NCBI RefSeq assembly: GCF_020097815.1 | Contig: NZ_CP083663.1 | Span: 1,240,001 to 1,304,000, forward strand | Length of the DNA stretch: 64,000 nucleotides | Direction of reading: 5' to 3' | From: Haloprofundus salinisoli | GTDB taxonomy: Archaea; Halobacteriota; Halobacteria; Halobacteriales; Haloferacaceae | The notes under the pieces: model-generated | What the model saw: the letters and a program-made list of their open reading frames with translations, nothing else | What the model was told of the DNA's origin: nothing | The model's database searches: none | Shown: in pieces, positions 26,766-35,728 of the stretch | Numbering within the stretch: the first letter of the stretch is position 1 | Layout of the letters: every line of letters begins with the position of its first letter | Position numbers and translations under genes: made by a program

Positions 26766-26785
26766 GTATTTAAGGTTTAAAAAGG
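26766..26785 (-). promoter_or_regulatory. Double TATA-like region of tbp
   Basis: On the minus strand TTAAATAC (26766-26773) lies about 20-25 bp before the tbp ATG, and CCTTTTTAAACC (26774-26785) lies directly upstream of it. A further TTAAACC sits between the box and the ATG. Closely stacked TATA-like elements in front of tbp itself suggest TBP could bind its own promoter in more than one register (inference). Confidence 0.5.
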
Positions 26786-26915
26786 TTGGTGCAGAGGCTG
26801 ATAGGTTCGATTCTAGTGGATTCGGCCGATTTTGCGGCGCTCGGGGGTCGCAGCCGAGAAGCCGCTCGCTCGGACCGTTCGACACGCTCATACGTCGGCC
26901 CAGACAGATTCGACC

Positions 26916-27890
26916 GTGTACTGTCTGGAACTCGCCGGCGAGGACGACGCGTTCGCGGCCTACGAGGCCCGCGCGGCCGCCGGAGAACCGGAACTAGCCG
27001 CCCCCGGCGTCGCCCTCGCGCGGACACTTGACGCGGCGCGCGCGAGAACGCTCGCGTACACCCGTCGCGTCAGCGACGTCGTCGGCCACACCGCCGCCAG
27101 TGTCGAGAGCGCGCGGACCCTCCTCGAAGCGGCGTCGCTGTCGCGCGAGGGAACTGTCGCCGTCCGCGCCCGCGACGTTCGCGGCGAGAGCGGCGTCTCG
27201 ACGGGCGACGCCGAGCGCGAACTCGGTGGCGTGCTCGTCGACCGCGGCTACGCCGTCGACCTGGACGACCCCGACAACGTCCTCCGCGTGATTTTCGCGG
27301 GCGAGCGCTGCTTCGTGGGGTGGCTACTCGTCGAGAGCGTCCGCGACTACGGGAGCAGAAAGCCGACCGACCGACCGTTCTTCCAACCGGGGAGCATGGC
27401 TCCGCTCGACGCTCGCGCGTTCGCCAACATCGCCGGGGCGAAGCCGGGCGCGAGGATTTTAGACCCGATGTGCGGCACCGGCGGGACGCTCATCGAAGCG
27501 GGTCTCGTCGGTGCGGCGCCCGTCGGCGTCGACGCGCAGGCGAAGATGGCCGCCGGCGCGCGGACGAACCTCGACGCCTACCTCGACGGCGACACCCACG
27601 TCGTCCGCGGCGACGCCACGGCCTTACCCTTCCGCGACGACGCCGTCGACGGCGTCGTCTTCGACGCGCCGTACGGTCGGCAGTCGAAGATTGCGCGCCA
27701 CACGCTCCGTGACCTCGTTTCGGGTGCGCTCGAAGAAGCGCGCCGCGTCGCGCCGCAGGGCGTCCTCGTGGCCGACCGCTCGTGGTGCGACGAGGCCGAA
27801 GACGCCGGGTGGACCGTCGACGCGACGTTCGAGCGGCGGGTCCACCGCTCGCTCGTCAGACACGTCCACGTGTTACGAAGCGACGAGTAG
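26916..27890 (+). CDS. trmG10: tRNA (guanine10-N2)-dimethyltransferase
   Basis: The archaeal enzyme methylates N2 of G10 in tRNA. The 324-residue protein has an N-terminal THUMP-type RNA-binding region (residues about 1-150) and a Rossmann SAM domain with ILDPMCGTGGTLIEAGLVG (about 182-200). Motif IV reads VVFDAPYGRQS, where the family usually has DPPYG, so the first Pro is Ala here. I chose the GTG start because YCLELAGEDDAF is the usual beginning of this protein; ATG 26832 would add a basic stretch. Confidence 0.85.
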   Translation: MYCLELAGEDDAFAAYEARAAAGEPELAAPGVALARTLDAARARTLAYTRRVSDVVGHTAASVESARTLLEAASLSREGTVAVRARDVRGESGVSTGDAERELGGVLVDRGYAVDLDDPDNVLRVIFAGERCFVGWLLVESVRDYGSRKPTDRPFFQPGSMAPLDARAFANIAGAKPGARILDPMCGTGGTLIEAGLVGAAPVGVDAQAKMAAGARTNLDAYLDGDTHVVRGDATALPFRDDAVDGVVFDAPYGRQSKIARHTLRDLVSGALEEARRVAPQGVLVADRSWCDEAEDAGWTVDATFERRVHRSLVRHVHVLRSDE

Positions 27891-27922
27891 GGCGCGCCGA
27901 CGCGCCGTTCGATGGGCCTGCC

Positions 27923-28552
27923 TCACCGTTTCCGAGCGACGACCGTCTCGCCCGCCCGCACGCGCTGGCCCTTCTCGACGCGGACGTCCGTCGCGTCGTA
28001 CCCCTCCGGCAGCAACACGTCCGCGCGACTACCGAAGGCGATGTGGCCGATCCGTTGCCCGCGTTCGAGCGTCGTCCCCCCCTCGACGTAGGGGTGGATG
28101 CGCCGGGCGAACGCGCCCGCGATGAGCGACACCTCGTACTCGCCGCAGTCGACGTCGACGCGCTCGTTTCGCACCGAATCCTTCGAGAACGCCGGTCTGT
28201 GCGCGCCGGGTCGGTGCGTCACCGACTCGACCGCCGCGTCTGCGGGCGCGCGGTTGACGTGGACGTCGGTAACGTTCATGAACACGCCGACGCGGACGCG
28301 GTCGCCCTCGCGTCGAATCACCGAGACGCGGCCGTCGGCGGGCGAGACGAACCCCGACTCGGGGGCGACGCGGTCGGGGTCGCGGAAGAACCAGAGGACG
28401 AACAGCGTGACCGAGACGCAGAGAAGCCCCAGCGGCGGCGCGAGCACCGAAAGGGGGACGGCCAGAAGCGCCGGCGGGAGCGCGTAGCGCCGCGTCGAGG
28501 GCGCGAACTGTTTCGGAACTACCGCCGCGAGGCGTCCGAGCGCGCGAGCCAT
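27923..28552 (-). CDS. pssD: Archaetidylserine decarboxylase (PssD type)
   Basis: A 209-residue short-form phosphatidylserine-decarboxylase family protein. It makes archaetidylethanolamine from archaetidylserine. The pyruvoyl prosthetic group would form by cleavage at the Gly-Ser of AFGSRADVLLP (about residues 177-187). Two N-terminal membrane helices (about 25-55) and FMNVTDVHVNRAP fit the family. In Haloferax volcanii PssD is needed for ArtA-dependent lipid anchoring of surface proteins. The start codon abuts the rfcC stop, so the two are probably co-transcribed. Confidence 0.88.
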   Translation of the reverse strand: MARALGRLAAVVPKQFAPSTRRYALPPALLAVPLSVLAPPLGLLCVSVTLFVLWFFRDPDRVAPESGFVSPADGRVSVIRREGDRVRVGVFMNVTDVHVNRAPADAAVESVTHRPGAHRPAFSKDSVRNERVDVDCGEYEVSLIAGAFARRIHPYVEGGTTLERGQRIGHIAFGSRADVLLPEGYDATDVRVEKGQRVRAGETVVARKR

Positions 28553-29611
28553 CTACGCGACTCCGCCCGCGGGCGACCACTCGGTCAGCAGGTGACAGAC
28601 GTGGATTCGGTCGTCCGTCCCCGTCGACAGGTCGAGGTCGACCTGCCCCGCGAGTCGGTGGAGACGGGCGAGGTCGTCGCCGCTGTAGTCCGTCCGGGCG
28701 ACGCGGAGCAGTTCGCCGAGCAGTTCCTGGCCGCCGTACCCCTCGTCGAGGAGGTCGTCGACGGTCTTGCGGGCGGCTTTGAACTCGCCGGCCTCCGCGT
28801 CCGCGAGGACGCCGCGGAGCGTCTCGTCGTCGCCGACGTCGCCGAGCGTCTCGAACGCCGTGTTCATCGTCAGTTCGTCGGCGGAGACGGCGGTCGCCTG
28901 GGCGCTGAGAACGGCCTTGCGAAGGTTGCCGCCGGCGTAGCCCGCGACGTACTCCAGGCCGTCCTCGTCGTAGTCGACGCCCTCGGCGTCGACGATACGG
29001 CGCAGCACCTCGACCGTCTCGTCGGTCGTCGGCGCGCGAACCGGTACCGGGAAACAGCGCGAGCGAATCGGCGGGATGAGTTTCGTCGGTTGCCGCGTGG
29101 TGATGACGAACTGGGTCGTCCGGTGGTGCCGTTCCATCACCCGGCGCAGCGCCTGCTGGAAGTCCTCGCGGATGGCTTCGGCGTTGTCGAGGACGATGGT
29201 CTTGTACTCGCCGGAGACGGGCGCGTAGCTCGCCGACTCCTTGAGCACGCGGTTTATCATGTCGCGTTTGGCCATCCGACTGCGACCCGAGAGAAACGAC
29301 TCGAATCGGGGGTCTTCGCGGAGTTCTTTCTTCGTCCGGCCGAAGAAGTCGGCGACGTTTATCTCGACGAGGTCGTTGTCGACGTCACCGCCGGAGTTCG
29401 TCCGGCGAGTCACCGAGTCTTCCGACGCGGAGACCCCGTGGGTCTCGCGGGCGAGCGCCCGAACCGCCGCCGTCTTCCCCGCGCCCGGCGGTCCCTGGAC
29501 GACGAGGTTCATCGGTTCGTCGACGGTGCGGGCGAGTCGCTCTCGAACCGCCGCCTGCGGGAGGTCGGCGAGGTCCGGTGCGTATGCATCGGTCCACAGG
29601 GGGGCGTTCAT
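28553..29611 (-). CDS. rfcC: Clamp-loader small-subunit-like ATPase RfcC
   Basis: A 352-residue AAA+ clamp-loader subunit of the second haloarchaeal small-subunit type. It has Walker A GPPGAGKTAAV (about residues 40-50), a Walker B-like IVLDNAEAI where the usual DEAD is DNAE, and the arginine finger in PPIRSRCFPV. It opens PCNA onto DNA together with RfcA/RfcB. I prefer ATG 29611 (MNAPLW); a GTG at 29617 gives two more residues. It is divergent from rnz. Confidence 0.88.
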   Translation of the reverse strand: MNAPLWTDAYAPDLADLPQAAVRERLARTVDEPMNLVVQGPPGAGKTAAVRALARETHGVSASEDSVTRRTNSGGDVDNDLVEINVADFFGRTKKELREDPRFESFLSGRSRMAKRDMINRVLKESASYAPVSGEYKTIVLDNAEAIREDFQQALRRVMERHHRTTQFVITTRQPTKLIPPIRSRCFPVPVRAPTTDETVEVLRRIVDAEGVDYDEDGLEYVAGYAGGNLRKAVLSAQATAVSADELTMNTAFETLGDVGDDETLRGVLADAEAGEFKAARKTVDDLLDEGYGGQELLGELLRVARTDYSGDDLARLHRLAGQVDLDLSTGTDDRIHVCHLLTEWSPAGGVA

Positions 29612-29717
29612 TGGCACAATATTGTCGGCAACGACGTAAGAATCGGTCGGTTCGGTCGGTCGTCGGCCCTACGGCGTATCCGACACGGGTTTAGTCTGCC
29701 CCCGTCTCACACCGTGT

Positions 29718-30647
29718 ATGTCGATGCGCGTGACCTTTTTAGGGACCAGTGGGGCCGTCCCGACGACCCAGCGGGCCCCCAGCGCCGTCCTCCTCAATCG
29801 AGAGGGCGAGCGCCTGTTGTTCGACTGCGGCGAGGGAACTCAGCGGCAGATGATGCGCTTCGGAACCGGATTCGGCGTCTCTCACCTGTTCGTCACGCAC
29901 CTCCACGGCGACCACATCCTCGGCATTCCCGGTCTGATACAGTCGTGGGACTTCAACGGCCGCGAGGAGCCGCTGGCTATCCACGCTCCACGCGGGTCGA
30001 GAGGACACGTCGAGAACCTCGTCCACGCCGGCGGCTACCAGCCCAGTTACCCCGTTCGCGTCCACGAGGTGAGCGTCGGAGCGACGGCGCTCGAAGCGGA
30101 GGAGTACGAGGTTCGCACGTTCGAGACCAACCACCGGACGCGCTCGATGGGCTACGCGCTCGTGGAGGACGACCGACCCGGGCGGTTCGACCGCGAGAAG
30201 GCCGAGTCGCTGGGCGTCCCGGTCGGGCCGAAGTTCGGTAAACTCCACGAGGGCGAGCCCGTCGAACTCGACGACGGCCGGGTCGTCGAACCCGAAGCGG
30301 TCGTCGGCGAACCGCGACCCGGCCGGACGTTCGTCTACACGGGCGACACCCGACCGGTGCAGGCGACGGTCGACATCGCCGAGAACGCGGACCTGCTGAT
30401 TCACGACGCGACGTTCGCCTCCGACAACGCCGGACGCGCTCGCCAAACGGCGCACTCGACGGCGAGGGAGGCGGCCGACGTCGCCCAGCGCGCGGGTGCG
30501 AAGCGCCTCGCGTTGACGCACATCTCCTCGCGCTACGCCGGCGACGTCTCACAGTTGGCCGAGGAAGCCGAGAGCGCCTTCGACGGCGAGTCGTTCGTCG
30601 CCGAGGACGGCCAGCGCATCGAGATTTCGTACCCCGACGCGGAGTAG
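29718..30647 (+). CDS. rnz: Ribonuclease Z (tRNase Z)
   Basis: tRNase Z cuts the 3' trailer from pre-tRNAs. The 309-residue protein is the short form. It has MRVTFLGTSGAVPTTQRAPSA at the start and the metal motif THLHGDHILGIPGL (about residues 60-73). The exosite region lies around VENLVHAGGY, followed by YTGDTRP, HDATF and LTHISSRY, which supply the remaining metal ligands. Met at 29724 is an alternative start. It is divergent from rfcC. Confidence 0.94.
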   Translation: MSMRVTFLGTSGAVPTTQRAPSAVLLNREGERLLFDCGEGTQRQMMRFGTGFGVSHLFVTHLHGDHILGIPGLIQSWDFNGREEPLAIHAPRGSRGHVENLVHAGGYQPSYPVRVHEVSVGATALEAEEYEVRTFETNHRTRSMGYALVEDDRPGRFDREKAESLGVPVGPKFGKLHEGEPVELDDGRVVEPEAVVGEPRPGRTFVYTGDTRPVQATVDIAENADLLIHDATFASDNAGRARQTAHSTAREAADVAQRAGAKRLALTHISSRYAGDVSQLAEEAESAFDGESFVAEDGQRIEISYPDAE

Positions 30648-30733
30648 CGCCCGTCGAACGGGCGGTCGCGTCCAGAAGGACGGTTTCGACTCCGGCGTGG
30701 GGTATTTACTGACTGACCACTTATTCTGTCAGC

Positions 30734-32707
30734 GTGAACGCTCGGACGCGTGCGCTCGACTCCGTCGTCTTCGGCGTCGACATTCAGAGCGGTGACGTTC
30801 GCGGCGACGCTCCCTCCTACGCGCTCGTCGTCCTCGACGGCGACGAGGTCGAACGCGACGTAGTGTCGCTGCGAAAGCTAAGACGACTCGTCGAAGCGCG
30901 AGAACCGGCGATGCTGGCGACGGACAACATGTACGAACTCGCCGCCGACAAGGACGCGCTCGTCCACTTTCTGCGGTGGCTCCCCGAAGCGACGAAACTC
31001 GTCCAGGTGACCGGCGCGGAGCGCCCCGAACCGCTCTCGCGGGTCGCCTCCCGTCACGGCGTCCCCTACGGCAAGAAACCGATGAAGGAAGCGGAGGCGG
31101 CCGCCCGCCTCGCGCTCGGTAACGTCGGTTACGAAGTCAGCGCATTCACCAACACCACGACGGTGAAAGTCTCTCGCGGGCGGTCGACCGGCAAGGGCGG
31201 GTGGAGCCAGGACCGCTACACTCGCCGCATCCACGGCAACGTCAGGCGCCGCGCCCGCGAAATCGAGTCGGAACTCGACAAAGCCGGACTGGAGTATGAA
31301 CGCGATGTGACCGAGAAGTACGGCGGCTTTTCGAACGCCATCTTCACCGTCGAAGCACGTCCCAAGGACATCCCCGTCTCGGCGAACCGCTCCGGCGACG
31401 TGCGGGTCGAAATCGAGCGCGAGCGACGCGACGGCGTCGAGTTCGAACCGCTCGTGAAGCGACGCGACCGCGTCATCGTCGGCATCGACCCCGGGACGAC
31501 CACCGCCGTCGCCGTCGCAGACCTCGATGGCAACGTCCTCGACGTCTACTCGACGCGGACCGACGACACCGCGGGCGTCATCGAGTGGCTCATCGAGCGC
31601 GGCCGACCGACTATCGTCGCCGCCGACGTGCAGCCGATGCCCGAGACGGTCGAGAAGTTCCGCCGGAGTTTCGAGGCCGTCGGCTGGGCACCGTCGGCGG
31701 ACCTCCCGGTCGACGAGAAGCTCCACCGAACTCGGAACGTCGACTACGACAACGACCACGAACGCGACGCGCTGGCGGCGGCGCTGTTCGCCTACGACGC
31801 CCACGAGGACCAGTTCGCCCGCATCACGCGGAAGGTGCCGCCGAACGTCGACCGAAGCGAGGTCATCGCCCGCGTTCTCGCCGAGGAGGAGTCCGTCGAA
31901 GCGGTGCTCCGAGAACTCGACCCGACCGTCGAAGACGACGAGGAGGCGGAGTCGACGCACGAACCGCGCGAGCTCACCGCGGAGGAAAAGCGCATCAAGC
32001 GCCTCGAACGGCGGGTCGAACGCCTCGAAGAACACGCCGACGACCTGAAGACGCGTCTGGAGACGAAAGACGAGACTATCGCGGAGTACGAGCGGGAGCT
32101 CTCCGACGCCCGGCGCAAGGAACGCCGCGAGGCCCGCGAACGCCGCGAGGTCAACCGGCTCGAACGCGAGAACGAGCGACTGGAGCGCGAGCGCGACCGG
32201 GCCGAGCAGCGAGCCGACGAACTGGACCGAAAGCTCGACCGCCTGAAGACGCTGTGGAAGCTCGACCACTCGAACTTCTCGGACGTGGCGGCCGACAGAG
32301 ACCTCGTCGCGGTGAAAGTCGTCGAGCAGTTCACGCGCGACGCCATCGAAACGGCCCAAGAGCAGTTCGGCCTCGTCGCCGGCGATGTGGTGTACCTCCG
32401 CGACGCCAGCGGCGCGGGCCAACGCACCGCCGAACTGTTGGCGGAGACCGAGCCGCGCGTCGTCCTCCGCGAGGGGGGCCTCTCGGACGCCGCCGACGAG
32501 GTGTTGTTCGAAGCCGAGATTCCGGTCGGTCCCGCCGAGGACGTGTCGATGCAGGAAGTCGACGAACTCGCCGTCGCCCGCGAGAGTGACGTGGAAGCCG
32601 TCGTCGACGACTGGGGCGAGCGCGCCGAGGAGCGTCGCCGCGATCAGAACTCGGCGATGGTCGACCAGATCATCTCCGAACACCGCGCGGAGAACCGCGG
32701 GAAGTGA
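30734..32707 (+). CDS. DUF460 protein: RNase H/RuvC-like domain with long coiled coil
   Basis: A 657-residue protein of the archaeal DUF460/COG2433 family. An N-terminal domain (about 1-240) precedes an RNase H-like core starting RVIVGIDPGTTTAVAVADLDG (about 246-266). Further acidic residues in VDYDNDHERDALAAALFAY complete a RuvC/YqgF-like metal site. A coiled coil rich in Glu/Arg runs from about 410 to 520, and a C-terminal domain follows. It is predicted, not proven, to be a nuclease. The start is GTG. It is followed by an AI-2E permease. Confidence 0.85.
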   Translation: MNARTRALDSVVFGVDIQSGDVRGDAPSYALVVLDGDEVERDVVSLRKLRRLVEAREPAMLATDNMYELAADKDALVHFLRWLPEATKLVQVTGAERPEPLSRVASRHGVPYGKKPMKEAEAAARLALGNVGYEVSAFTNTTTVKVSRGRSTGKGGWSQDRYTRRIHGNVRRRAREIESELDKAGLEYERDVTEKYGGFSNAIFTVEARPKDIPVSANRSGDVRVEIERERRDGVEFEPLVKRRDRVIVGIDPGTTTAVAVADLDGNVLDVYSTRTDDTAGVIEWLIERGRPTIVAADVQPMPETVEKFRRSFEAVGWAPSADLPVDEKLHRTRNVDYDNDHERDALAAALFAYDAHEDQFARITRKVPPNVDRSEVIARVLAEEESVEAVLRELDPTVEDDEEAESTHEPRELTAEEKRIKRLERRVERLEEHADDLKTRLETKDETIAEYERELSDARRKERREARERREVNRLERENERLERERDRAEQRADELDRKLDRLKTLWKLDHSNFSDVAADRDLVAVKVVEQFTRDAIETAQEQFGLVAGDVVYLRDASGAGQRTAELLAETEPRVVLREGGLSDAADEVLFEAEIPVGPAEDVSMQEVDELAVARESDVEAVVDDWGERAEERRRDQNSAMVDQIISEHRAENRGK

Positions 32708-32799
32708 GAAGCGGGCCGAGACGCCACCGGACGGAGAACCGTCCGCCCAACGGACGACTGTAGCCCAAGAGACATTCATCCCGACGTTGAGTTCACGGT

Positions 32800-33828
32800 A
32801 TGTCTTCGCCCGAGCTTCGAGCTCCCAACGTTCGTGTCGTCTTCGCCGGGGTGCTGGTGACCGCGCTAGCCGTCGTCACCGGGCTCATATTACTCCCGTT
32901 TCTCACCTACCTGCTCGCCGCCACGCTGCTCGCGTTCGTGTTCTACCCGCTGCAGAAGCGACTGGCCCGGCGTATCGGCTCGCAGCTATCTGCCGCGTTT
33001 CTCGTGGGGACGGCGATTCTCGGCGTCCTCCTTCCGGTCGCCCTGCTGGTGTACGGGCTGGCGAGCGGCGGCCGCCTCGTCCCGCGGGAGCTCGAACAGC
33101 TCCCCGAGCTCCAAACCGTCGAGCGACTCGTCGAGCAGTACTTCGGCGTCCAACTGTCGATTCGTTCGCAGATCAACGCCGCCCTCGGACAGCTCTCGTC
33201 GATACTCGCCGAGCAGAGCTCCGGCATCGTTGGCGCGGGAGTTCACGCGACGCTCGGACTGCTACTGCTCGTCTTCGTCCTCTACTACCTATTGAAGGAC
33301 GGCGACAGCCTGGTCGAGTGGTTGAAGTACGTCACGCCGCTGCCGCACACGGTGCAGGACGAACTCTACGCGAAGACGAACGCGATGACGTGGGCGGTGC
33401 TCAAGGGACACGTCCTCGTGGCCGTCGTCCAGGGCGTCGTCGCCGGCGTCGGCCTCTTCGTCACGGGAGTCCCGAACGCCGGGTTCTGGACGGTCGTGAT
33501 GATGGTGGTCGCGCTCGTCCCGATTCTCGGCGTCGGCGTCGTGCTCGGCCCGGCGGTGGTGTATCTCGCACTCGCGAACCGCGTCCTCGCGGCCGTCCTG
33601 CTCGCGTTGTACGGACTGACCATCGTCGCGCTCATCGACGACTACCTCCGGGCGTACCTCATCGACCGCGGGTCGGCGCTCAACTCGGCGGTCATCCTCG
33701 TCGGCGTCTTCGGCGCGATATACGTCATCGGTCCGATGGGACTGTTCTACGGGCCCATCCTGCTCGGGCTGTTCAAGGCGACCATCGAGGTGTTCGACGA
33801 CTACTACGAGGTGCTGGAGCAACCCTGA
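32800..33828 (+). CDS. AI-2E/PerM family membrane protein
   Basis: A 342-residue protein with about eight membrane segments. It shows the family layout: two N-terminal pairs, a polar amphipathic middle (about residues 95-145), then HVLVAVVQGVVAGVGLFVTGVPNAGFW and the conserved end GPMGLFYGPILLGLFKAT. Family members export small molecules or act as ion antiporters in other organisms; the substrate here is unknown. Confidence 0.87.
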   Translation: MSSPELRAPNVRVVFAGVLVTALAVVTGLILLPFLTYLLAATLLAFVFYPLQKRLARRIGSQLSAAFLVGTAILGVLLPVALLVYGLASGGRLVPRELEQLPELQTVERLVEQYFGVQLSIRSQINAALGQLSSILAEQSSGIVGAGVHATLGLLLLVFVLYYLLKDGDSLVEWLKYVTPLPHTVQDELYAKTNAMTWAVLKGHVLVAVVQGVVAGVGLFVTGVPNAGFWTVVMMVVALVPILGVGVVLGPAVVYLALANRVLAAVLLALYGLTIVALIDDYLRAYLIDRGSALNSAVILVGVFGAIYVIGPMGLFYGPILLGLFKATIEVFDDYYEVLEQP

Positions 33829-33893
33829 AACGTCCGACGCGCGATTTCGGAGCGTTCGCTCGAAGCGATGGGGCTGACAGCCGGGAGTGACTT

Positions 33894-33935
33894 CGCGGAG
33901 CGGCTTCCCGGACACCCGCCTCGACTCGCTCCGCG
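33894..33935. repeat. 9-bp inverted repeat between PerM and tyrS genes
   Basis: CGCGGAGCG (33894-33902) and CGCTCCGCG (33927-33935) are perfect complements with a 24-nt loop. It sits 65 bp after the PerM-family stop and could end that transcript. The remaining 100 bp hold only the tyrS TATA-like TCATATC box. Confidence 0.4.
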
Positions 33936-34042
33936 CAGTTCTCAATGCACGCAGAGGGGCGGTCCCGTCGCCGTATTTCAACACTCGGACGCCCTGACAC
34001 ACTTCCAGAAGTCATATCCCACACCCCACGCTCGGTACGAGT

Positions 34043-35038
34043 ATGGACGTCTACGAGCGCATCACCCGGAACGCCGCCGAGGTGGTCACCGAGGACGAGG
34101 TACGCACGCTAGCTGAATCACCCGAGGGCAAGCGGGCGTACGTCGGCTACGAGCCGTCCGGCGTCCTCCACATCGGTCACATGTTGACGGCGACGAAGCT
34201 CATCGACCTGCAGGAAGCGGGCTTCGAGGTCACCGTCCTGCTCGCCGACGTCCACGCCTACCTCAACGACAAAGGGACGTTCGAGGAGATTCGCCGGACG
34301 GCAGAGCGGATGAAAGAACAGTTCATCGCCTACGGCCTTGACGAGTCGAAGACGGAGTTCGTCCTCGGCTCGGAGTTCCAGTTCGACCGCGAGTACGTCC
34401 TCGACCTCCACGCGCTCGAACTGAACACCTCGATGTCGCGCGCCGAACGGGCGATGGCCGAGATTAAGAGCGGCGAGGCGGTGAAAGTCTCGCAGGCGGT
34501 GTACCCGCTGATGCAGGCGCTCGACATCGTCTACCTCGACGTGGACCTCGCCATCGGTGGGATGGAACAGCGCAAAGTTCACATGCTCGCGCGCGACACG
34601 CTGCCGAGCATCGGCGAGGAGTCGCCGACCTGCCTGCACACGCCGCTCATCGCCGACCTCGGGTCGGGCGTCGGCAAGATGTCCTCCTCGAAGGGCGTCA
34701 CCATCTCGATGGAGGACTCGACCGAAGATATCCGAGAGAAGGTCAACGGCGCGTACTGCCCGCCGACGGCCGATCCCGACCCCGATGAAGAGGGGAACGA
34801 ACGCGAGAACCCCGTGCTCCAGATCTTCGAGTACCACGTGTTCCCGCGCTTCGAGACGGTGGTCGTCGAGCGGCCCGAGAAGTACGGCGGCAACCTCGAG
34901 TACGACGACTACGCGTCGCTGGCGGGCGACCTCGAATCCGGCGAACTACACCCGGCGGACGCGAAAGGCGCGCTGGCGACGTACCTCGACGAACTCGTCG
35001 CACCGGGCCGCGAGAAGATTCGACAGGCGAAGCAGTAG
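34043..35038 (+). CDS. tyrS: Tyrosyl-tRNA synthetase
   Basis: A 331-residue class I synthetase of the archaeal TyrRS type. It has YEPSGVLHIGHMLTATKL (HIGH motif, about residues 35-52), the tyrosine-pocket stretch YPLMQALDIVYLDVDLAIGGMEQRK, and KMSSSKGVTI (KMSKS loop, about 213-222). Length is normal. TCATATC about 28 bp before the ATG suggests a leaderless mRNA. No Tyr-rich leader ORF is present upstream, unlike trpS. Confidence 0.95.
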   Translation: MDVYERITRNAAEVVTEDEVRTLAESPEGKRAYVGYEPSGVLHIGHMLTATKLIDLQEAGFEVTVLLADVHAYLNDKGTFEEIRRTAERMKEQFIAYGLDESKTEFVLGSEFQFDREYVLDLHALELNTSMSRAERAMAEIKSGEAVKVSQAVYPLMQALDIVYLDVDLAIGGMEQRKVHMLARDTLPSIGEESPTCLHTPLIADLGSGVGKMSSSKGVTISMEDSTEDIREKVNGAYCPPTADPDPDEEGNERENPVLQIFEYHVFPRFETVVVERPEKYGGNLEYDDYASLAGDLESGELHPADAKGALATYLDELVAPGREKIRQAKQ

Positions 35039-35047
35039 CGGGGCCCT

Positions 35048-35224
35048 TTAGAATCCGAACGCCCGCATCGTACTCTTGACGATACCCTGCGCGACGAGAC
35101 CGACGCCTGCCAACACGAGCGCGAGACCGGCAGCGACGATGGGTGCCTGATAGGCCACGATACCTATTCCGGCGAGCAGCAGAACGATACCGAAAACACC
35201 GGCCGTACCGAGTTTGTCGAGCAT
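35048..35224 (-). CDS. 58-residue two-span membrane protein
   Basis: Translation of the minus strand gives 58 residues starting MLDKLGTAGVFGIVLLLAGI, with two Val/Leu/Gly-rich helices and a basic end KSTMRAFGF. It converges with tyrS (9 bp apart) and is divergent from the aIF1A gene. GGTTTTACC, about 25-30 bp before the ATG, could be its TATA region. This is a small haloarchaeal membrane protein of unknown role, resembling the family found beside tyrS in relatives. Confidence 0.7.
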   Translation of the reverse strand: MLDKLGTAGVFGIVLLLAGIGIVAYQAPIVAAGLALVLAGVGLVAQGIVKSTMRAFGF

Positions 35225-35343
35225 ACGCTGTACTCCTCGCGTGCGTCCGGTAAAACCACCGGTCGTCTCGCGGGAGAAGTCCTTCTGTCGCGCGTTCGGT
35301 GTTCAACGGCGGTTTTAACAGTTGGGGCGACGAACGCCCCCCT

Positions 35344-35628
35344 ATGAGCGAGAACGAAGGGCGCAACAACCTTCGAATGCCGAACGACGACGAGGAGTTC
35401 GCGGTCGTAACGAACATGCTCGGCGCAAACCGCGTGAAGGTCCGCTGCGCGGACGGCACGGAACGGACCGCTCGCATTCCCGGTCGGATGCAGAAACGCA
35501 TCTGGATACGCGAAGACGACGTCGTCCTCGTCGAACCGTGGGACTGGCAGGACGAGAAAGCCGACGTGACCTGGCGCTACAAGAAGCAGGAAGCCGAGCA
35601 GTTGCGCGAGGAAGGCCACATTCAGTAG
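35344..35628 (+). CDS. eif1A: Translation initiation factor aIF1A
   Basis: aIF1A binds the small ribosomal subunit A site and helps start-codon selection. The 94-residue protein is an S1/OB fold: [20 protein letters not shown], then [20 protein letters not shown], and [18 protein letters not shown] 35344 has GGTTTTAAC about 30 bp upstream, so the mRNA is probably leaderless. rio1 follows by 100 bp on the same strand, a common archaeal pairing. Confidence 0.95.
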   Translation: MSENEGRNNLRMPNDDEEFAVVTNMLGANRVKVRCADGTERTARIPGRMQKRIWIREDDVVLVEPWDWQDEKADVTWRYKKQEAEQLREEGHIQ

Positions 35629-35728
35629 CTTCGTTTTGCGGATGCCGGGGTCGACGGACCGAAGCGCGGAGCGACCGCCGGGGCACACCTGCGAGTCTTT
35701 TAGTGTCCCCGCCCGTACGTTCCTACGA

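Noticed and set aside
26832-26915. Upstream ATG for the tRNA-G10 methyltransferase
   Set aside because: The added residues are basic and not family-like; the GTG at 26916 begins the usual conserved N-terminus.
27782-30241. 819-residue plus-strand open frame
   Set aside because: It is the mirror frame of pssD, rfcC and the start of rnz; its Arg-rich composition is that of a shadow frame in high-GC DNA.
30878-32779. 633-residue minus-strand open frame
   Set aside because: A shadow of the DUF460 gene on the opposite strand, with no start signal and no family resemblance.
33829-34042. Possible leader peptide before tyrS
   Set aside because: No short ORF with clustered Tyr codons exists there; the TATA-like box sits directly before tyrS, leaving no leader RNA.
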